A DNA stretch of 64,000 nucleotides, taken from NCBI RefSeq assembly GCF_034180645.1, contig NZ_JAXFNY010000010.1, forward strand, positions 62,001-126,000, written 5' to 3'. The position numbers were made by a program, and so were the translations under genes. Source of the DNA: Mobiluncus sp034180645 (lineage in GTDB: Bacteria; Actinomycetota; Actinomycetes; Actinomycetales; Actinomycetaceae). Below, piece after piece: positions 1 to 8,226 of this stretch. The notes beneath the pieces are model-generated. The model was given only the letters and a program-made list of their open reading frames with translations. It searched no databases and had not been told where the DNA came from. Within the stretch, counting starts at the first letter, position 1. Each line of letters starts with the position of its first letter.

Positions 1-1
1 T

Positions 2-1066
2 CTGGTCGACACGCCCACTTCGGCCATGATGCGTTCGCGTCTGTATCAGACCGCCGCGATGGGTCTGCCCACCGCGGCGCGACCCCGTATCCTGACCTGG
101 CTGTATGCCCCGCAAACGGATTTGCAACAGGTCGTGAAAGCGGAAATCGACATTTCTGTCTCTACCTTGGATCAGCTGGATCAGGTTTCGCGCGCCTGTG
201 ACGCGGTCGGGCTGCGCTGCCGGGTACATCTGAAAGTCGATACCGGACTGTGCCGAGCCGGAGCCACTGATCAAGATTTTCCGGTGCTGTGCAAGCTGGC
301 ACGGGCTCGGGAACGTGCCGGACTCATTGAAGTCAGTGCTATCTGGTCCCATTTGGCGCGTGCGGACGAAGACACGGCCGCTGCGGAGGCTTTCACCAAG
401 TCGCAGCTGAGTACCTTTGAGCGGTCTTGGGAGGTTGCTCAAGAGGCGGGGTTGCGCCCGAGATTGCGCCACATCGCCGCTACCGGGGGAATCATTTGGT
501 ATCCCGAGAGCCACTATGACCTGGTCAGGGTGGGAATTTCGGGATACGGGCTGAGTCCGAATCCCGAAATCGCGTCGTCGTGGCAGCTGGGGGTGCATCC
601 GGTGATGCGACTAGAAACGAACGTGGTCCAGGTTAAAAAGGTTGAGAAAGGCGCTGCGGTTTCTTACGGCGGGGAATGGGTGGCGCCGGGACCGCGCTGG
701 TTGGGGCTGCTGCCGATTGGATACGCCGATGGCTTGCATCGCTTGGCAAAGAATCGCGGTGAAACCTGGATTAAAGGCCGGCGCGCCCCGATTGTGGGGC
801 GGATTCCGATGGATCAAATTGTGGTTGACCTGGGTTCGGCTGTGGACGATTCCGGGGATCCCGTTGCGTGCCCGGTCGAGCCGGGAGAACTGGCGATTAT
901 TTTTGGCGATGCCAAGGACCGCTTGTTCGGGGGCATTCCGGGAGTTCCTCCGCTGCCGACCGCCGACGACTGGGCGGAATGGACCGATACCATCAACTAT
1001 GAAGTTATTACCGGCATTTCCCCCAACGTGCCGCGGGTTTATGTTGAGGACCAGCCAGACCGCTGA
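2..1066 (+). CDS. alr: Alanine racemase, 5'-truncated by window edge
   Basis: This PLP enzyme interconverts L- and D-alanine in the cytoplasm and supplies D-Ala for peptidoglycan. The reading frame is open to the first bases of the window, so the N-terminus with the PLP-binding lysine lies outside; the ATG at 26 is internal. The visible part holds the TIM-barrel segment with HLKVDTG and the C-terminal beta domain. The second catalytic base is the Tyr of SYGGEW (codon 665-667), and the conserved GRIPMDQIVVDL segment follows. It heads a same-strand run with tsaE, a membrane protein, tsaB and rimI. The alr-tsaE-tsaB-rimI neighbourhood is common in actinobacteria. Confidence 0.93.
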   Translation: MVDTPTSAMMRSRLYQTAAMGLPTAARPRILTWLYAPQTDLQQVVKAEIDISVSTLDQLDQVSRACDAVGLRCRVHLKVDTGLCRAGATDQDFPVLCKLARARERAGLIEVSAIWSHLARADEDTAAAEAFTKSQLSTFERSWEVAQEAGLRPRLRHIAATGGIIWYPESHYDLVRVGISGYGLSPNPEIASSWQLGVHPVMRLETNVVQVKKVEKGAAVSYGGEWVAPGPRWLGLLPIGYADGLHRLAKNRGETWIKGRRAPIVGRIPMDQIVVDLGSAVDDSGDPVACPVEPGELAIIFGDAKDRLFGGIPGVPPLPTADDWAEWTDTINYEVITGISPNVPRVYVEDQPDR

Positions 1067-1112
1067 GCTCTGAGAGCTAACGCGGGGGCTGTTGAATAAC
1101 TGAGGAGGAACG

Positions 1113-1724
1113 ATGAGCCGCGAGGGGAACCTTTTGCTGGAAGTCGAAACGAAATCCGCTGACGATACCCGTTTGTTGGGTCAAGCCCTAGCCCCATTTC
1201 TGCAGGCCGGCGATATGGTGATTCTGGAAGGGGAGCTGGGTGCTGGAAAAACCACTTTGACCCAAGGCTTAGGCACGGGTTTGCGGGTTAACCAGCGGGT
1301 TACCTCTCCAACCTTCATCATTGCCCGCAGTCACACGAAATCCCCCGAGGTGCCGGGGCCGAACTTGGTTCATGTGGATGCCTATCGTCTGACGGGTGGG
1401 GACGATGTGGAAACTCTGGATTTGGAATCGGCGCTAGAGACCGCGGTGGTGGTGGTCGAATGGGGTACCGGTAAGGTGGAGGGGCTCAGTGCTCACTGCC
1501 TGAAGCTGTCCTTGTGCCGGCCTGAAAACGCCGAGGCCCCCATCACGGGAACTATCGTGGACCTGCCCGACGATACGACCTGTCAAGTTGTCTTTCGCAG
1601 TCTGGAAGGGACTTGGGATCTGTCAGGTTTGGTGCAGCAGTGGGAGGCTTTGCGTGCGCAGGCAGATGCAAGTGTGAAATCCGGTGTTGCCCCAGACACT
1701 TGCCAGCCCGGGGCGGATTTGTAA
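1113..1724 (+). CDS. tsaE: tRNA threonylcarbamoyladenosine biosynthesis ATPase TsaE
   Basis: TsaE is the ATPase that drives the TsaB-TsaD complex in forming t6A37 on ANN-decoding tRNAs. The Walker A loop GELGAGKTT is at residues 40-48, followed by the switch-like TSPTF (64-68) and VHVDAYRL near residue 88, all typical of the YjeE/TsaE family. The protein is 203 aa, somewhat longer than the usual 150-160 because of a C-terminal tail that looks poorly conserved. The ATG at 1113 follows GAGGAGGAACG, a strong ribosome site. The stop is followed within about 20 bases by the start of the membrane-protein gene. Confidence 0.93.
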   Translation: MSREGNLLLEVETKSADDTRLLGQALAPFLQAGDMVILEGELGAGKTTLTQGLGTGLRVNQRVTSPTFIIARSHTKSPEVPGPNLVHVDAYRLTGGDDVETLDLESALETAVVVVEWGTGKVEGLSAHCLKLSLCRPENAEAPITGTIVDLPDDTTCQVVFRSLEGTWDLSGLVQQWEALRAQADASVKSGVAPDTCQPGADL

Positions 1725-1744
1725 ATAGGCTGATAGGAAAGCCG

Positions 1745-2869
1745 ATGCCGAAAGTTTTTCAGGTGCGCCGCGGGTGCAAGGCCTTTCTGGGCTGGGTCCT
1801 CGTCCTGCTGAGCGCGGCGGTGATGAGTTTCGCGTCGCCCAGTGTTGGGCAAGCCGCCCCCGGGCCCACTCACCCGACTGATACCACGGACGAGGTTGTT
1901 ACCGGGAGTGTTCCAGGTGCGGTGGGACAGCTGCCGCGAAGCGCCAAGAGTGACCTCCCTGACGATGTCCGTGTTTGGTTTAACACCAAGGCCGCCGCTT
2001 TGGGGCAATCTTTGCGGGAATACCTCCCGGATAGTGTAAAGGTTTCCCCGGAAGCCCCGATTGAGGTGGGAACTCCGATCCAGGTAGTGACTTGGTCTGC
2101 TCGGATGCTGCGCGGCACCTACAATCCAGACAGTGCGGTAACACCGATTGACATGTGGGTCGCCCCGGTGAGCATCGATAATCGAGATCTTGGGGTATTG
2201 GTCTATGTCTCGGACGAAAAAGACCTTTATCCCCTTTCTCAGCCAGCGCACGTAGAGACTTTGGCTCCGAAAGCTACCGCGGGGGTACCTGAACCCACCT
2301 CGAACTCGCGAGACAATAACTCGCTGGTTGCGGGCGGGTATGTTCCGGAACCGAAAAATTCTCACCTGCCCGTCCGGTCGGAGGCTCCCGGCGCCAGCTA
2401 TGTGCTGCCTGATTTAGCTCATGCTTTGCTGGCAACGTCGCCGGATTCTGCCCGTTCCAGCCGTCCCGTTTATGACCCAATTGTTCGTGGCTGGTTTATT
2501 TTGAACGAGGAACGTTTGCTGCCGGTATCTAACGCGGCGCGTGCCCGCGTTGTCGGAGAGGTGACTTTGGCGCAGGTGCAAGAAGCGGTGCAGTCCTGGT
2601 GGGGAACTGTCAGTCCCACCCCCACGCCGACTGTGGAAACCCTGCCAACCAACAACAACACCTTGGTGTGGGTGGTCATCCTCGCTGTCGCCATTGTTGG
2701 TGTCGCGCTGTTGGTGGTGTGGCTGACTTTCCGTTGGCAATCCCGCACGGAAGATGTCGCCGAAGTGCTCTCCCTGCCTGACCCGGAACTCATTATGGTG
2801 CCGACATCTGCCCCGACTTCCGCTATCCCGACTTTAGCGGTGAACGGTTCTGAGGGCGAAGCGCATTAG
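1745..2869 (+). CDS. Predicted exported single-pass membrane protein, unknown function
   Basis: I do not recognise this 374-aa protein. It has an N-terminal hydrophobic signal (about residues 13-35, ending ...SVGQA). A long extracytoplasmic region rich in Pro, Thr and Ser follows. One transmembrane helix lies near residues 302-325, and a short cytoplasmic tail ends the protein. The frame is open further upstream into tsaE, but the ATG at 1745 is chosen because it is preceded by AGGAAAG and directly precedes the signal peptide. It sits between tsaE and tsaB, so it is co-transcribed with the t6A genes, although its topology suggests an envelope role. No catalytic motif was seen. Confidence 0.8.
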   Translation: MPKVFQVRRGCKAFLGWVLVLLSAAVMSFASPSVGQAAPGPTHPTDTTDEVVTGSVPGAVGQLPRSAKSDLPDDVRVWFNTKAAALGQSLREYLPDSVKVSPEAPIEVGTPIQVVTWSARMLRGTYNPDSAVTPIDMWVAPVSIDNRDLGVLVYVSDEKDLYPLSQPAHVETLAPKATAGVPEPTSNSRDNNSLVAGGYVPEPKNSHLPVRSEAPGASYVLPDLAHALLATSPDSARSSRPVYDPIVRGWFILNEERLLPVSNAARARVVGEVTLAQVQEAVQSWWGTVSPTPTPTVETLPTNNNTLVWVVILAVAIVGVALLVVWLTFRWQSRTEDVAEVLSLPDPELIMVPTSAPTSAIPTLAVNGSEGEAH

Positions 2870-2879
2870 GATTGTCCCT

Positions 2880-3605
2880 GTGAGTTACCTGTTTATCGAT
2901 ACCTGTGCCGGGGCGGGGGTTGCCCTGGTGAATTCCGAGAAGCCCAGCGATGTGCTGGTGAAGGTGAATCCTGACGGAAAAGCCCAAGTGGAGGCCCTTT
3001 CGTCCCTGGTTACTGACGTGGTTCAAGAAGGCGGCAGACCGCAAAAAATTGTGGTTTCGCGAGGACCTGCCCCATTTACCGGGCTGCGGGTTGGCTTGGT
3101 CACGGCTCGGACCTTAGGTTTTGCCTGGGATATCCCGGTGGTAGGGGTGAATGAGCTGCTCCTCCAGGCGCAGGCTGGCGCAGCGGTGCTGTCCGACCCT
3201 GACTCTGTCACTCAGACGGAGGAGCAGGCGCCGCGCTGGATAGTGTCCCTGATGGATGCCCGCCGCCATGAAGTCTATGCTGGGCTGTTCAAACTCGACT
3301 CGACGGGCGGTCGCTTGACGCAAAGCGGCACGGACTGGGTCGGTTCCGCCTCCCTTCTGGAGGAAGTCGCCCAAGGGTGGGACCGCGACTTTGCGGGGTT
3401 TGCCAACGCCGGGGTTTTCCTGGTCGGCAACGCTGCCACCCAGGTCACGGGCCAGACCCTAGACGTTAAGTTTGCGGACCTGGCGAGGGCTGCGACCTCC
3501 CTGGTGAACGGGGCGGACGGGGACCCGGAGGCACAACGGGAACTGGCCTTGCTGAGCACCGAGCCGCAGTATCTACGCCGACCGGATATTCAACAAAAGC
3601 CATAG
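2880..3605 (+). CDS. tsaB: tRNA threonylcarbamoyladenosine biosynthesis protein TsaB
   Basis: TsaB is an inactive ASKHA-fold paralogue of TsaD that scaffolds the t6A complex. The N-terminus YLFIDTCAGAGVAL and the segment GPAPFTGLRVGLVTARTLG match the YeaZ/TsaB family signature. At 241 aa it is of normal length. The start is a GTG at 2880, ten bases after the stop of the membrane-protein gene. The partner TsaD, which often follows rimI in this gene order, is absent downstream in this window. Confidence 0.9.
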   Translation: MSYLFIDTCAGAGVALVNSEKPSDVLVKVNPDGKAQVEALSSLVTDVVQEGGRPQKIVVSRGPAPFTGLRVGLVTARTLGFAWDIPVVGVNELLLQAQAGAAVLSDPDSVTQTEEQAPRWIVSLMDARRHEVYAGLFKLDSTGGRLTQSGTDWVGSASLLEEVAQGWDRDFAGFANAGVFLVGNAATQVTGQTLDVKFADLARAATSLVNGADGDPEAQRELALLSTEPQYLRRPDIQQKP

Positions 3606-3630
3606 CTGGCGCGAAAATCGCTGGTGAACC

Positions 3631-4143
3631 ATGATTCGCGACGGTTCGATTGAGGATGCGGCAGACCTGGAACACGCCGAACATGAGTGCTTCGCATCTG
3701 ACGCGTGGGACCGGGAATCCTTGGCGTCTCTGCTGGCGCAGCCAGACATCAGCTTTCGATTGAGTTTCAGCGAATCTGAGGAATTCGTGGCATGGGCCGT
3801 GTGGGGTTTTGGGGAAATGAGCATTCCTGTCGGCGACCTTCCTCCTGCTGAGCGTAACCAAGCGGTTAGTTCCACGGCTCGGGGGGACAGTCTGATACGG
3901 GTTCTCTCACTGGCGACTCGACCGGCTTGGCGGGGAAAAGGCTACGCCAGGCAGCTGCTGACAGACGGCCTGCGCCGCGGACGCGCCCAGGGCTATGCAG
4001 GAGCAGTGTTGGAGGTCCGGTCCAGTAACACGGCAGCCCAAGCTCTCTATGGGAGTCAAGGTTTCCAGATGTGGGCGCGGTTGCCGTTCTGGTTTCGAGA
4101 ACCGACCGAGAACGGCCTAATCATGGTGAAAATGTTTTTCTAA
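3631..4143 (+). CDS. rimI: Ribosomal-protein-alanine N-acetyltransferase RimI-like (GNAT)
   Basis: This GNAT acetyltransferase is expected to acetylate the N-terminal alanine of ribosomal protein S18. The acetyl-CoA pyrophosphate loop is visible as ARPAWRGKGYARQLL near residues 91-105, followed by LEVRSSNTAAQALYGSQGF, the RimI-type C-terminal signature. It is 170 aa. It starts 25 bases after tsaB, which is the usual genomic partner. The ribosome site (CTGGTGA) is weak, so coupling to tsaB translation is likely. Assignment to RimI rather than another GNAT rests partly on context. Confidence 0.85.
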   Translation: MIRDGSIEDAADLEHAEHECFASDAWDRESLASLLAQPDISFRLSFSESEEFVAWAVWGFGEMSIPVGDLPPAERNQAVSSTARGDSLIRVLSLATRPAWRGKGYARQLLTDGLRRGRAQGYAGAVLEVRSSNTAAQALYGSQGFQMWARLPFWFREPTENGLIMVKMFF

Positions 4144-4270
4144 CTCCAATGTTTCGTAAAAATTATGACCCCGTTGAACACGCGCGAGCCCACACCTCGG
4201 GATAAATAGGGACTTTCGGCCTGAGCAACCTGGTAAATGCGCAGTTCGAGCCCCTATCCGGGGAAGCAAA

Positions 4271-5113
4271 ATGAAACCCCTAATCCAAATCAGCCAAGTC
4301 GCGCTCAGAAAATCTTATAGGCTCGACTTCGTGGCCAATACAACACTTACTACAGATAACAAAGCAATCAAGACCACCGTTATCATCAAACAAGCCATGG
4401 CAATCACTGGCGTGTTTTTTGTGGGGTTCCTGATTTTGCATGCCTACGGGAACCTAAAGGTGTTCCTCGGGGCAACCGTTTACAACGATTATGCGCTGCA
4501 TTTGCGCACATTCCTCATGCCCATACTGCCCTATGAAGGGCTGTTGTGGATTCTCAGGGTTTTGCTGATAGTTTTCGCCCTGGTGCACATTATTTCTGCG
4601 ATCGTTCTGTGGCGTCGAGCCAGCTTAGCGCGTGGTTCTCGCTACATGGTTAAAAAGTCGCTAGCGACGGCTTACGCGGGACGCACGGTCAGGTGGGGCG
4701 GCATCATCCTGCTGCTGTTTGTGATTTTTCACCTGTCTAACTTCACCATGAAGTTTGTCAAGGTCGGCGATGCGGCCGCCTACGCTTCCCACCAGGTCTT
4801 TCTGGATCCGGCGGGTAATGTCGTTGACGCCGCTGGTCCCGGGATTATTTCCGTAATGGAAGGCAATCCCTACGCCATGATGTTTACGACTTTCTCGAAT
4901 TGGTGGATGGTGCTGGTTTACGCCATCGCGGTGGGGGCTCTGTGCCTACACATTTCCCACGGCGTGTGGTCTGCACTACAAACCATTGGCTGGTTGCGTC
5001 GCAACACCCAGTACGCAGTTCAGATTATTTCTGGCCTGGTTGGCCTGCTGGTGTTCGCAATGTTCCTGGCTCCGCCGGTGGCTATTCTCGCCGGGATGCC
5101 GATGCTGGCGTAA
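4271..5113 (+). CDS. sdhC: Succinate dehydrogenase/fumarate reductase cytochrome b subunit (SdhC/FrdC)
   Basis: This is the membrane anchor that binds heme b and passes electrons between the SdhAB head and menaquinone. About five hydrophobic helices are visible. Conserved histidines include HAYGNLKVFLG in helix 1 and FHLSNFTMK and HISHGVWSALQ later, the single-chain type (no separate SdhD) found in actinobacteria. The ATG at 4271 follows GGGGAAG; a GTG at 4331 would give 260 aa and match the family N-terminus more closely, so the start is uncertain. A small hairpin (CCCC 4251-4254 with GGGG 4260-4263) covers the ribosome site. It is first in an sdhCAB operon. Confidence 0.88.
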   Translation: MKPLIQISQVALRKSYRLDFVANTTLTTDNKAIKTTVIIKQAMAITGVFFVGFLILHAYGNLKVFLGATVYNDYALHLRTFLMPILPYEGLLWILRVLLIVFALVHIISAIVLWRRASLARGSRYMVKKSLATAYAGRTVRWGGIILLLFVIFHLSNFTMKFVKVGDAAAYASHQVFLDPAGNVVDAAGPGIISVMEGNPYAMMFTTFSNWWMVLVYAIAVGALCLHISHGVWSALQTIGWLRRNTQYAVQIISGLVGLLVFAMFLAPPVAILAGMPMLA

Positions 5114-5131
5114 GGAAGGTAAGGAAAGATA

Positions 5132-7105
5132 ATGACTGAACTGGTTGACGGTTACTACACCGAAGGCGAAAAAATCGCCGATACTAGGGCGCCGATGGAT
5201 GTTCCTATCGCCGAGCGCTGGTCTACCCGTAAGTTCCGCGGCGGTCTGGTGAACCCCACTAACCGACGCAAGCTGCACATCATTGTGGTCGGCACCGGTC
5301 TGGCCGGGGGCGCTGCGGCTGCCTCCCTAGGCGAGCTTGGCTACCACGTTGACGCGTTTTTCTATCAAGACACGGCACGCCGAGCCCACTCGATTGCCGC
5401 CCAAGGCGGTATCAACGCCGCTAAGGGCTACCGCAACGACAATGACTCCGTCTTCCGCTTGTTCTACGACACGGTCAAGGGCGGCGACTACCGCAGCCGG
5501 GAAAATAACGTCTACCGTCTGGCGGAAGTCTCTGCCAACATCATTGACCAATGCGTCGCCCAAGGCGTACCTTTCGCCCGCGAATACGGCGGTTTATTGG
5601 ACAATCGTTCCTTTGGTGGCGTGCAGGTGGCGCGAACCTTCTATGCGCGTGGCCAGACAGGTCAGCAGCTGCTGATTGGCGCCTACCAGGCTCTGAGCCG
5701 CCAGGTTAAAGCCGGCACGGTCATACCGCATGAGCGTCACGAGATGATGGATCTCATCATCAAGGATGGCAAGGCGCGCGGTATCGTGACTCGTGACCTC
5801 ACTACCGGCAAGGTTGAAACGTGGATTGCTGATGCGGTGGTCTTGGCCAGCGGTGGCTACGGTAACGTGTTCTTCCTGTCCACCAACGCGATGGGTTGCA
5901 ACGTTTCTGCGGCGTGGAAGGCTTTCAAGCACGGCGCTTACATGGCTAACCCCTGCTACACCCAAATCCACCCGACCTGCATTCCGCAGCACGGCAACTT
6001 CCAGTCCAAGCTGACGCTCATGAGTGAGTCCCTGCGTAATGACGGTCGGATTTGGGTACCGAAGAAAGCGGAGGACTGCACCAAGGATCCTCGTGAAATC
6101 CCCGAGGAAGATCGCGACTACTACCTGGAGCGTATCTACCCCTCCTTCGGCAACCTGGTACCCCGTGATATTGCGTCCCGTCAGGCCAAGAACATGTGCG
6201 ACGAAGGTCGTGGCGTCGGACCGAAGATTAACGGCGTGGCTCGCGGCGTCTACCTGGACTTCAGCGAGGCTATCGAGCGCATGGGTCGGGATAAGGTTTC
6301 GGAAAAGTACGGCAACCTTTTCGATATGTACCAGCGCATCACCGGAGACAATCCTTACGAAGTGCCGATGCGTATATACCCCGCCGTGCACTACACGATG
6401 GGCGGCTTGTGGGTCGATTACGACCTGATGAGCAACATCGAAGGCCTGTACGTGGCTGGGGAAGCGAACTTCTCGGACCACGGCGCGAACCGCTTGGGCG
6501 CCTCCGCTTTGATGCAAGGTTTGTCTGACGGCTACTTCGTGTTGCCGGCCACGATTTCGGACTACCTGTCTCACGGCGCTATGCCGAAGTTGAGCCAGGA
6601 TGATCCTGCCGTTCAGGAAGCTCTGGAGCGTGTCAACAGCAAGGTGGACCGTTTGATGGCGATTCAAGGCACTCAGTCGGTCGATTCTTTCCACAAGCGC
6701 CTGGGCCACATTATGTGGGAAAAGTGCGGTATGGAACGTACCGATGCGGGCTTGCGTGAAGCTATCACAGAGATTCGTGAGCTACGTGAGGAGTTCTGGA
6801 AGGACTTGCGCATTCCCGGACGCGCCGATGAACTGAACCAGTCTCTGGAAAAGGCCTGCCGCGTGGCGGACTTCCTGGAACTCGGTGAGCTCATGTGTAT
6901 TGATGCCCTGCACCGCAAGGAATCCTGTGGTGGTCACTTCCGTGCTGAATCCCAAACGGAGGAAGGCGAAGCGCTGCGTCACGATGACGAGTTCCTTTAC
7001 GTGGCAGCTTGGCAATATGGCGGCTCCGAAGGGGCTGCGCCAATCTTGCACAAAGAGGACCTCATTTACAAAGATATCCAGCTGAAGCAACGGAGTTACA
7101 AGTGA
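5132..7105 (+). CDS. sdhA: Succinate dehydrogenase/fumarate reductase flavoprotein subunit
   Basis: This flavoprotein catalyses succinate/fumarate interconversion and carries covalent FAD. The dinucleotide-binding GTGLAGGAAAASL lies near residues 54-66. The FAD-attachment motif HSIAAQGG starts at His86. Substrate-site segments HPTCIPQHG and HYTMGGLWV, and a GANRLGASAL motif, follow in the expected order. At 657 aa it is of the actinobacterial/Bacteroides type used with a single-chain SdhC. The start ATG follows GGAAGGTAAGGAAAG. Its stop overlaps the GTG of sdhB. In a fermentative organism it may run mainly as a fumarate reductase, which the sequence alone cannot settle. Confidence 0.95.
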   Translation: MTELVDGYYTEGEKIADTRAPMDVPIAERWSTRKFRGGLVNPTNRRKLHIIVVGTGLAGGAAAASLGELGYHVDAFFYQDTARRAHSIAAQGGINAAKGYRNDNDSVFRLFYDTVKGGDYRSRENNVYRLAEVSANIIDQCVAQGVPFAREYGGLLDNRSFGGVQVARTFYARGQTGQQLLIGAYQALSRQVKAGTVIPHERHEMMDLIIKDGKARGIVTRDLTTGKVETWIADAVVLASGGYGNVFFLSTNAMGCNVSAAWKAFKHGAYMANPCYTQIHPTCIPQHGNFQSKLTLMSESLRNDGRIWVPKKAEDCTKDPREIPEEDRDYYLERIYPSFGNLVPRDIASRQAKNMCDEGRGVGPKINGVARGVYLDFSEAIERMGRDKVSEKYGNLFDMYQRITGDNPYEVPMRIYPAVHYTMGGLWVDYDLMSNIEGLYVAGEANFSDHGANRLGASALMQGLSDGYFVLPATISDYLSHGAMPKLSQDDPAVQEALERVNSKVDRLMAIQGTQSVDSFHKRLGHIMWEKCGMERTDAGLREAITEIRELREEFWKDLRIPGRADELNQSLEKACRVADFLELGELMCIDALHRKESCGGHFRAESQTEEGEALRHDDEFLYVAAWQYGGSEGAAPILHKEDLIYKDIQLKQRSYK

Positions 7106-7851
7106 ACATTACATTACGAGTTTGGCGTCAAAAGGGTCCGTCCGACAAGGGCGCGCTCCATGAATATCATCTCACGGACATTTCCCCGGATGCTTCCTTC
7201 TTGGAAATGCTGGATATTCTCAACGAGCAGCTATTCGCTCAAGGTGAGGAACCAGTTGCCTTCGATTCGGACTGTCGTGAGGGTATCTGCGGGATGTGCG
7301 GTATCGTCATCAACGGCGTGCCCCACGGCCCGCACAAGAACCGCACCACCACCTGCCAGTTGCACATGCGCACCTTCAAGGATGGCGACACGATTACGGT
7401 AGAGCCCTACCGTTCGCGGGCTTTCCCGATTCTGCGCGATTTGGTGGTTAGCCGTGAAGCGCTCGATCACATTATTCAAGCCGGTGGTTATATCTCGGTC
7501 AATACGGGTTCCGCCCCCGAGGCGCACTCGGTGCCGGTTCCTAAGCCCAATGCGGACCGTGCCTTCGAGGCTGCCGTTTGCATCGGCTGTGGCGCTTGCG
7601 TGGCGGCCTGTCCGAATGGTTCGGCTATGCTGTTCACTTCGGCCAAGGTCACTCACCTGGGCTTGCTGCCGCAGGGTAAGGTCGAAAACTACGAGCGCGT
7701 GGTGGCGATGTTGAACCAGCACGATGCGGAAGGCTTCGGCGCTTGCCAGAATATCGGCGAGTGCGCGGCTGCGTGCCCGAAGCAAATCCCACTGGATTGC
7801 ATAGCGTTCCTGAACCGTCAGCTGGGCAAGGCCTTCTTGAAGGGGCGGTAA
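7102..7851 (+). CDS. sdhB: Succinate dehydrogenase/fumarate reductase iron-sulfur subunit
   Basis: This subunit is the electron wire between FAD and heme. The [2Fe-2S] ligands lie in CREGICGMC (Cys58, 63, 66) with a later Cys in TTTCQLH. Two further cysteine motifs, CIGCGACVAACP (from residue 160) and CQNIGECAAACPK, bind the [4Fe-4S] and [3Fe-4S] centres. The frame is open further upstream inside sdhA, but the GTG at 7102 is chosen: it overlaps the sdhA stop in a GTGA arrangement and gives the expected N-terminus and 249-aa length. Translational coupling to sdhA is likely. Confidence 0.94.
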   Translation: MNITLRVWRQKGPSDKGALHEYHLTDISPDASFLEMLDILNEQLFAQGEEPVAFDSDCREGICGMCGIVINGVPHGPHKNRTTTCQLHMRTFKDGDTITVEPYRSRAFPILRDLVVSREALDHIIQAGGYISVNTGSAPEAHSVPVPKPNADRAFEAAVCIGCGACVAACPNGSAMLFTSAKVTHLGLLPQGKVENYERVVAMLNQHDAEGFGACQNIGECAAACPKQIPLDCIAFLNRQLGKAFLKGR

Positions 7852-7877
7852 AACCAGCGCGGTGAAATAAACCGGTG

Positions 7878-7913
7878 AATGTGGCATCTCGGAATCCGGG
7901 GTGCCACATTTTT
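7878..7913 (+). terminator. Rho-independent terminator of the sdhCAB operon
   Basis: AATGTGGCA (7878-7886) pairs perfectly with TGCCACATT (7902-7910). The intervening bases extend the stem to about 15 pairs (some G-T) around an AAT loop, and a short T-run follows. It lies 27 bases after the sdhB stop. Confidence 0.85.
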
Positions 7914-7975
7914 ACGCCCATAAACCGCCTTTTATTAGGTATTTTAGGAAATAAAAAGAATTGTTCTAAAAAACC

Positions 7976-8009
7976 TGTACATTCGTACCAAAAGGCTGTA
8001 CACTTGTAC
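7976..8009 (+). promoter_or_regulatory. Tandem palindromic operator-like sites upstream of the amidinotransferase gene
   Basis: TGTACATTCGTAC (7976-7988) and TGTACACTTGTAC (7997-8009) are two copies of a GTAC-N4-GTAC palindrome placed 21 bases apart, two turns of the helix. The spacing suggests cooperative binding of a dimeric regulator on one DNA face. The block lies just after the sdh terminator and about 220 bases before the start codon, where a promoter for the long leader would be. No regulator gene is adjacent. Confidence 0.45.
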
Positions 8010-8050
8010 TAACAGGTGATGGAGAGATGCCTCGGCACCCCTGCAGAACC

Positions 8051-8160
8051 CCCCATTGGAGCCTAGTGGGGAATATACCAAAGTTGGCAATCCGGCTTTG
8101 CATTCCGTGAATGGAGCGCGGGATGGACACGGAGAACAGACCAAAGATGGTCGGTTCTCC
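8051..8160 (+). promoter_or_regulatory. Structured 5' leader with three hairpins (candidate cis-regulatory RNA)
   Basis: Three consecutive hairpins stand out. The first is 8051-8059 with 8063-8071 (nine pairs including CCCCA/TGGGG). The second is 8079-8087 with 8092-8100 (CAAAGTTGG/CCGGCTTTG), which could be enclosed by GGAAT 8070-8074 with ATTCC 8102-8106. The third is 8131-8142 with 8149-8160 (GGAGAAC/GTTCTCC, then GACC/GGTC). None is followed by a T-run, so simple termination is not indicated. The leader between the operator-like sites and the start codon is about 220 bases long. I could not match it to the glycine or guanidine riboswitch consensus. Confidence 0.4.
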
Positions 8161-8226
8161 GCACAACACAGAAACAATAAACAAGCAGATGTGCGAGGTA
8201 GCGCATCAGACTATAAGGAGACTGAT

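Noticed and set aside
1613..1744. Upstream extension of the membrane-protein frame into tsaE
   Set aside because: The extension is out of frame within tsaE coding sequence; the signal peptide and ribosome site place the start at 1745.
4200..4270. tRNA-like end (GTTCGAG near 4244) before sdhC
   Set aside because: No acceptor stem, D-arm or anticodon arm can be formed around it; it is ordinary leader sequence with a small hairpin.
5594..6709. Minus-strand open frame of about 370 codons
   Set aside because: It is entirely antisense to sdhA, which is certain; its translation is His/Val/Arg-rich without motifs.
8020..8160. Glycine or guanidine riboswitch
   Set aside because: GGAGAGA occurs, but the conserved glycine-riboswitch core and the ACGR or ykkC-type segments are absent, so only 'structured leader' is reported.
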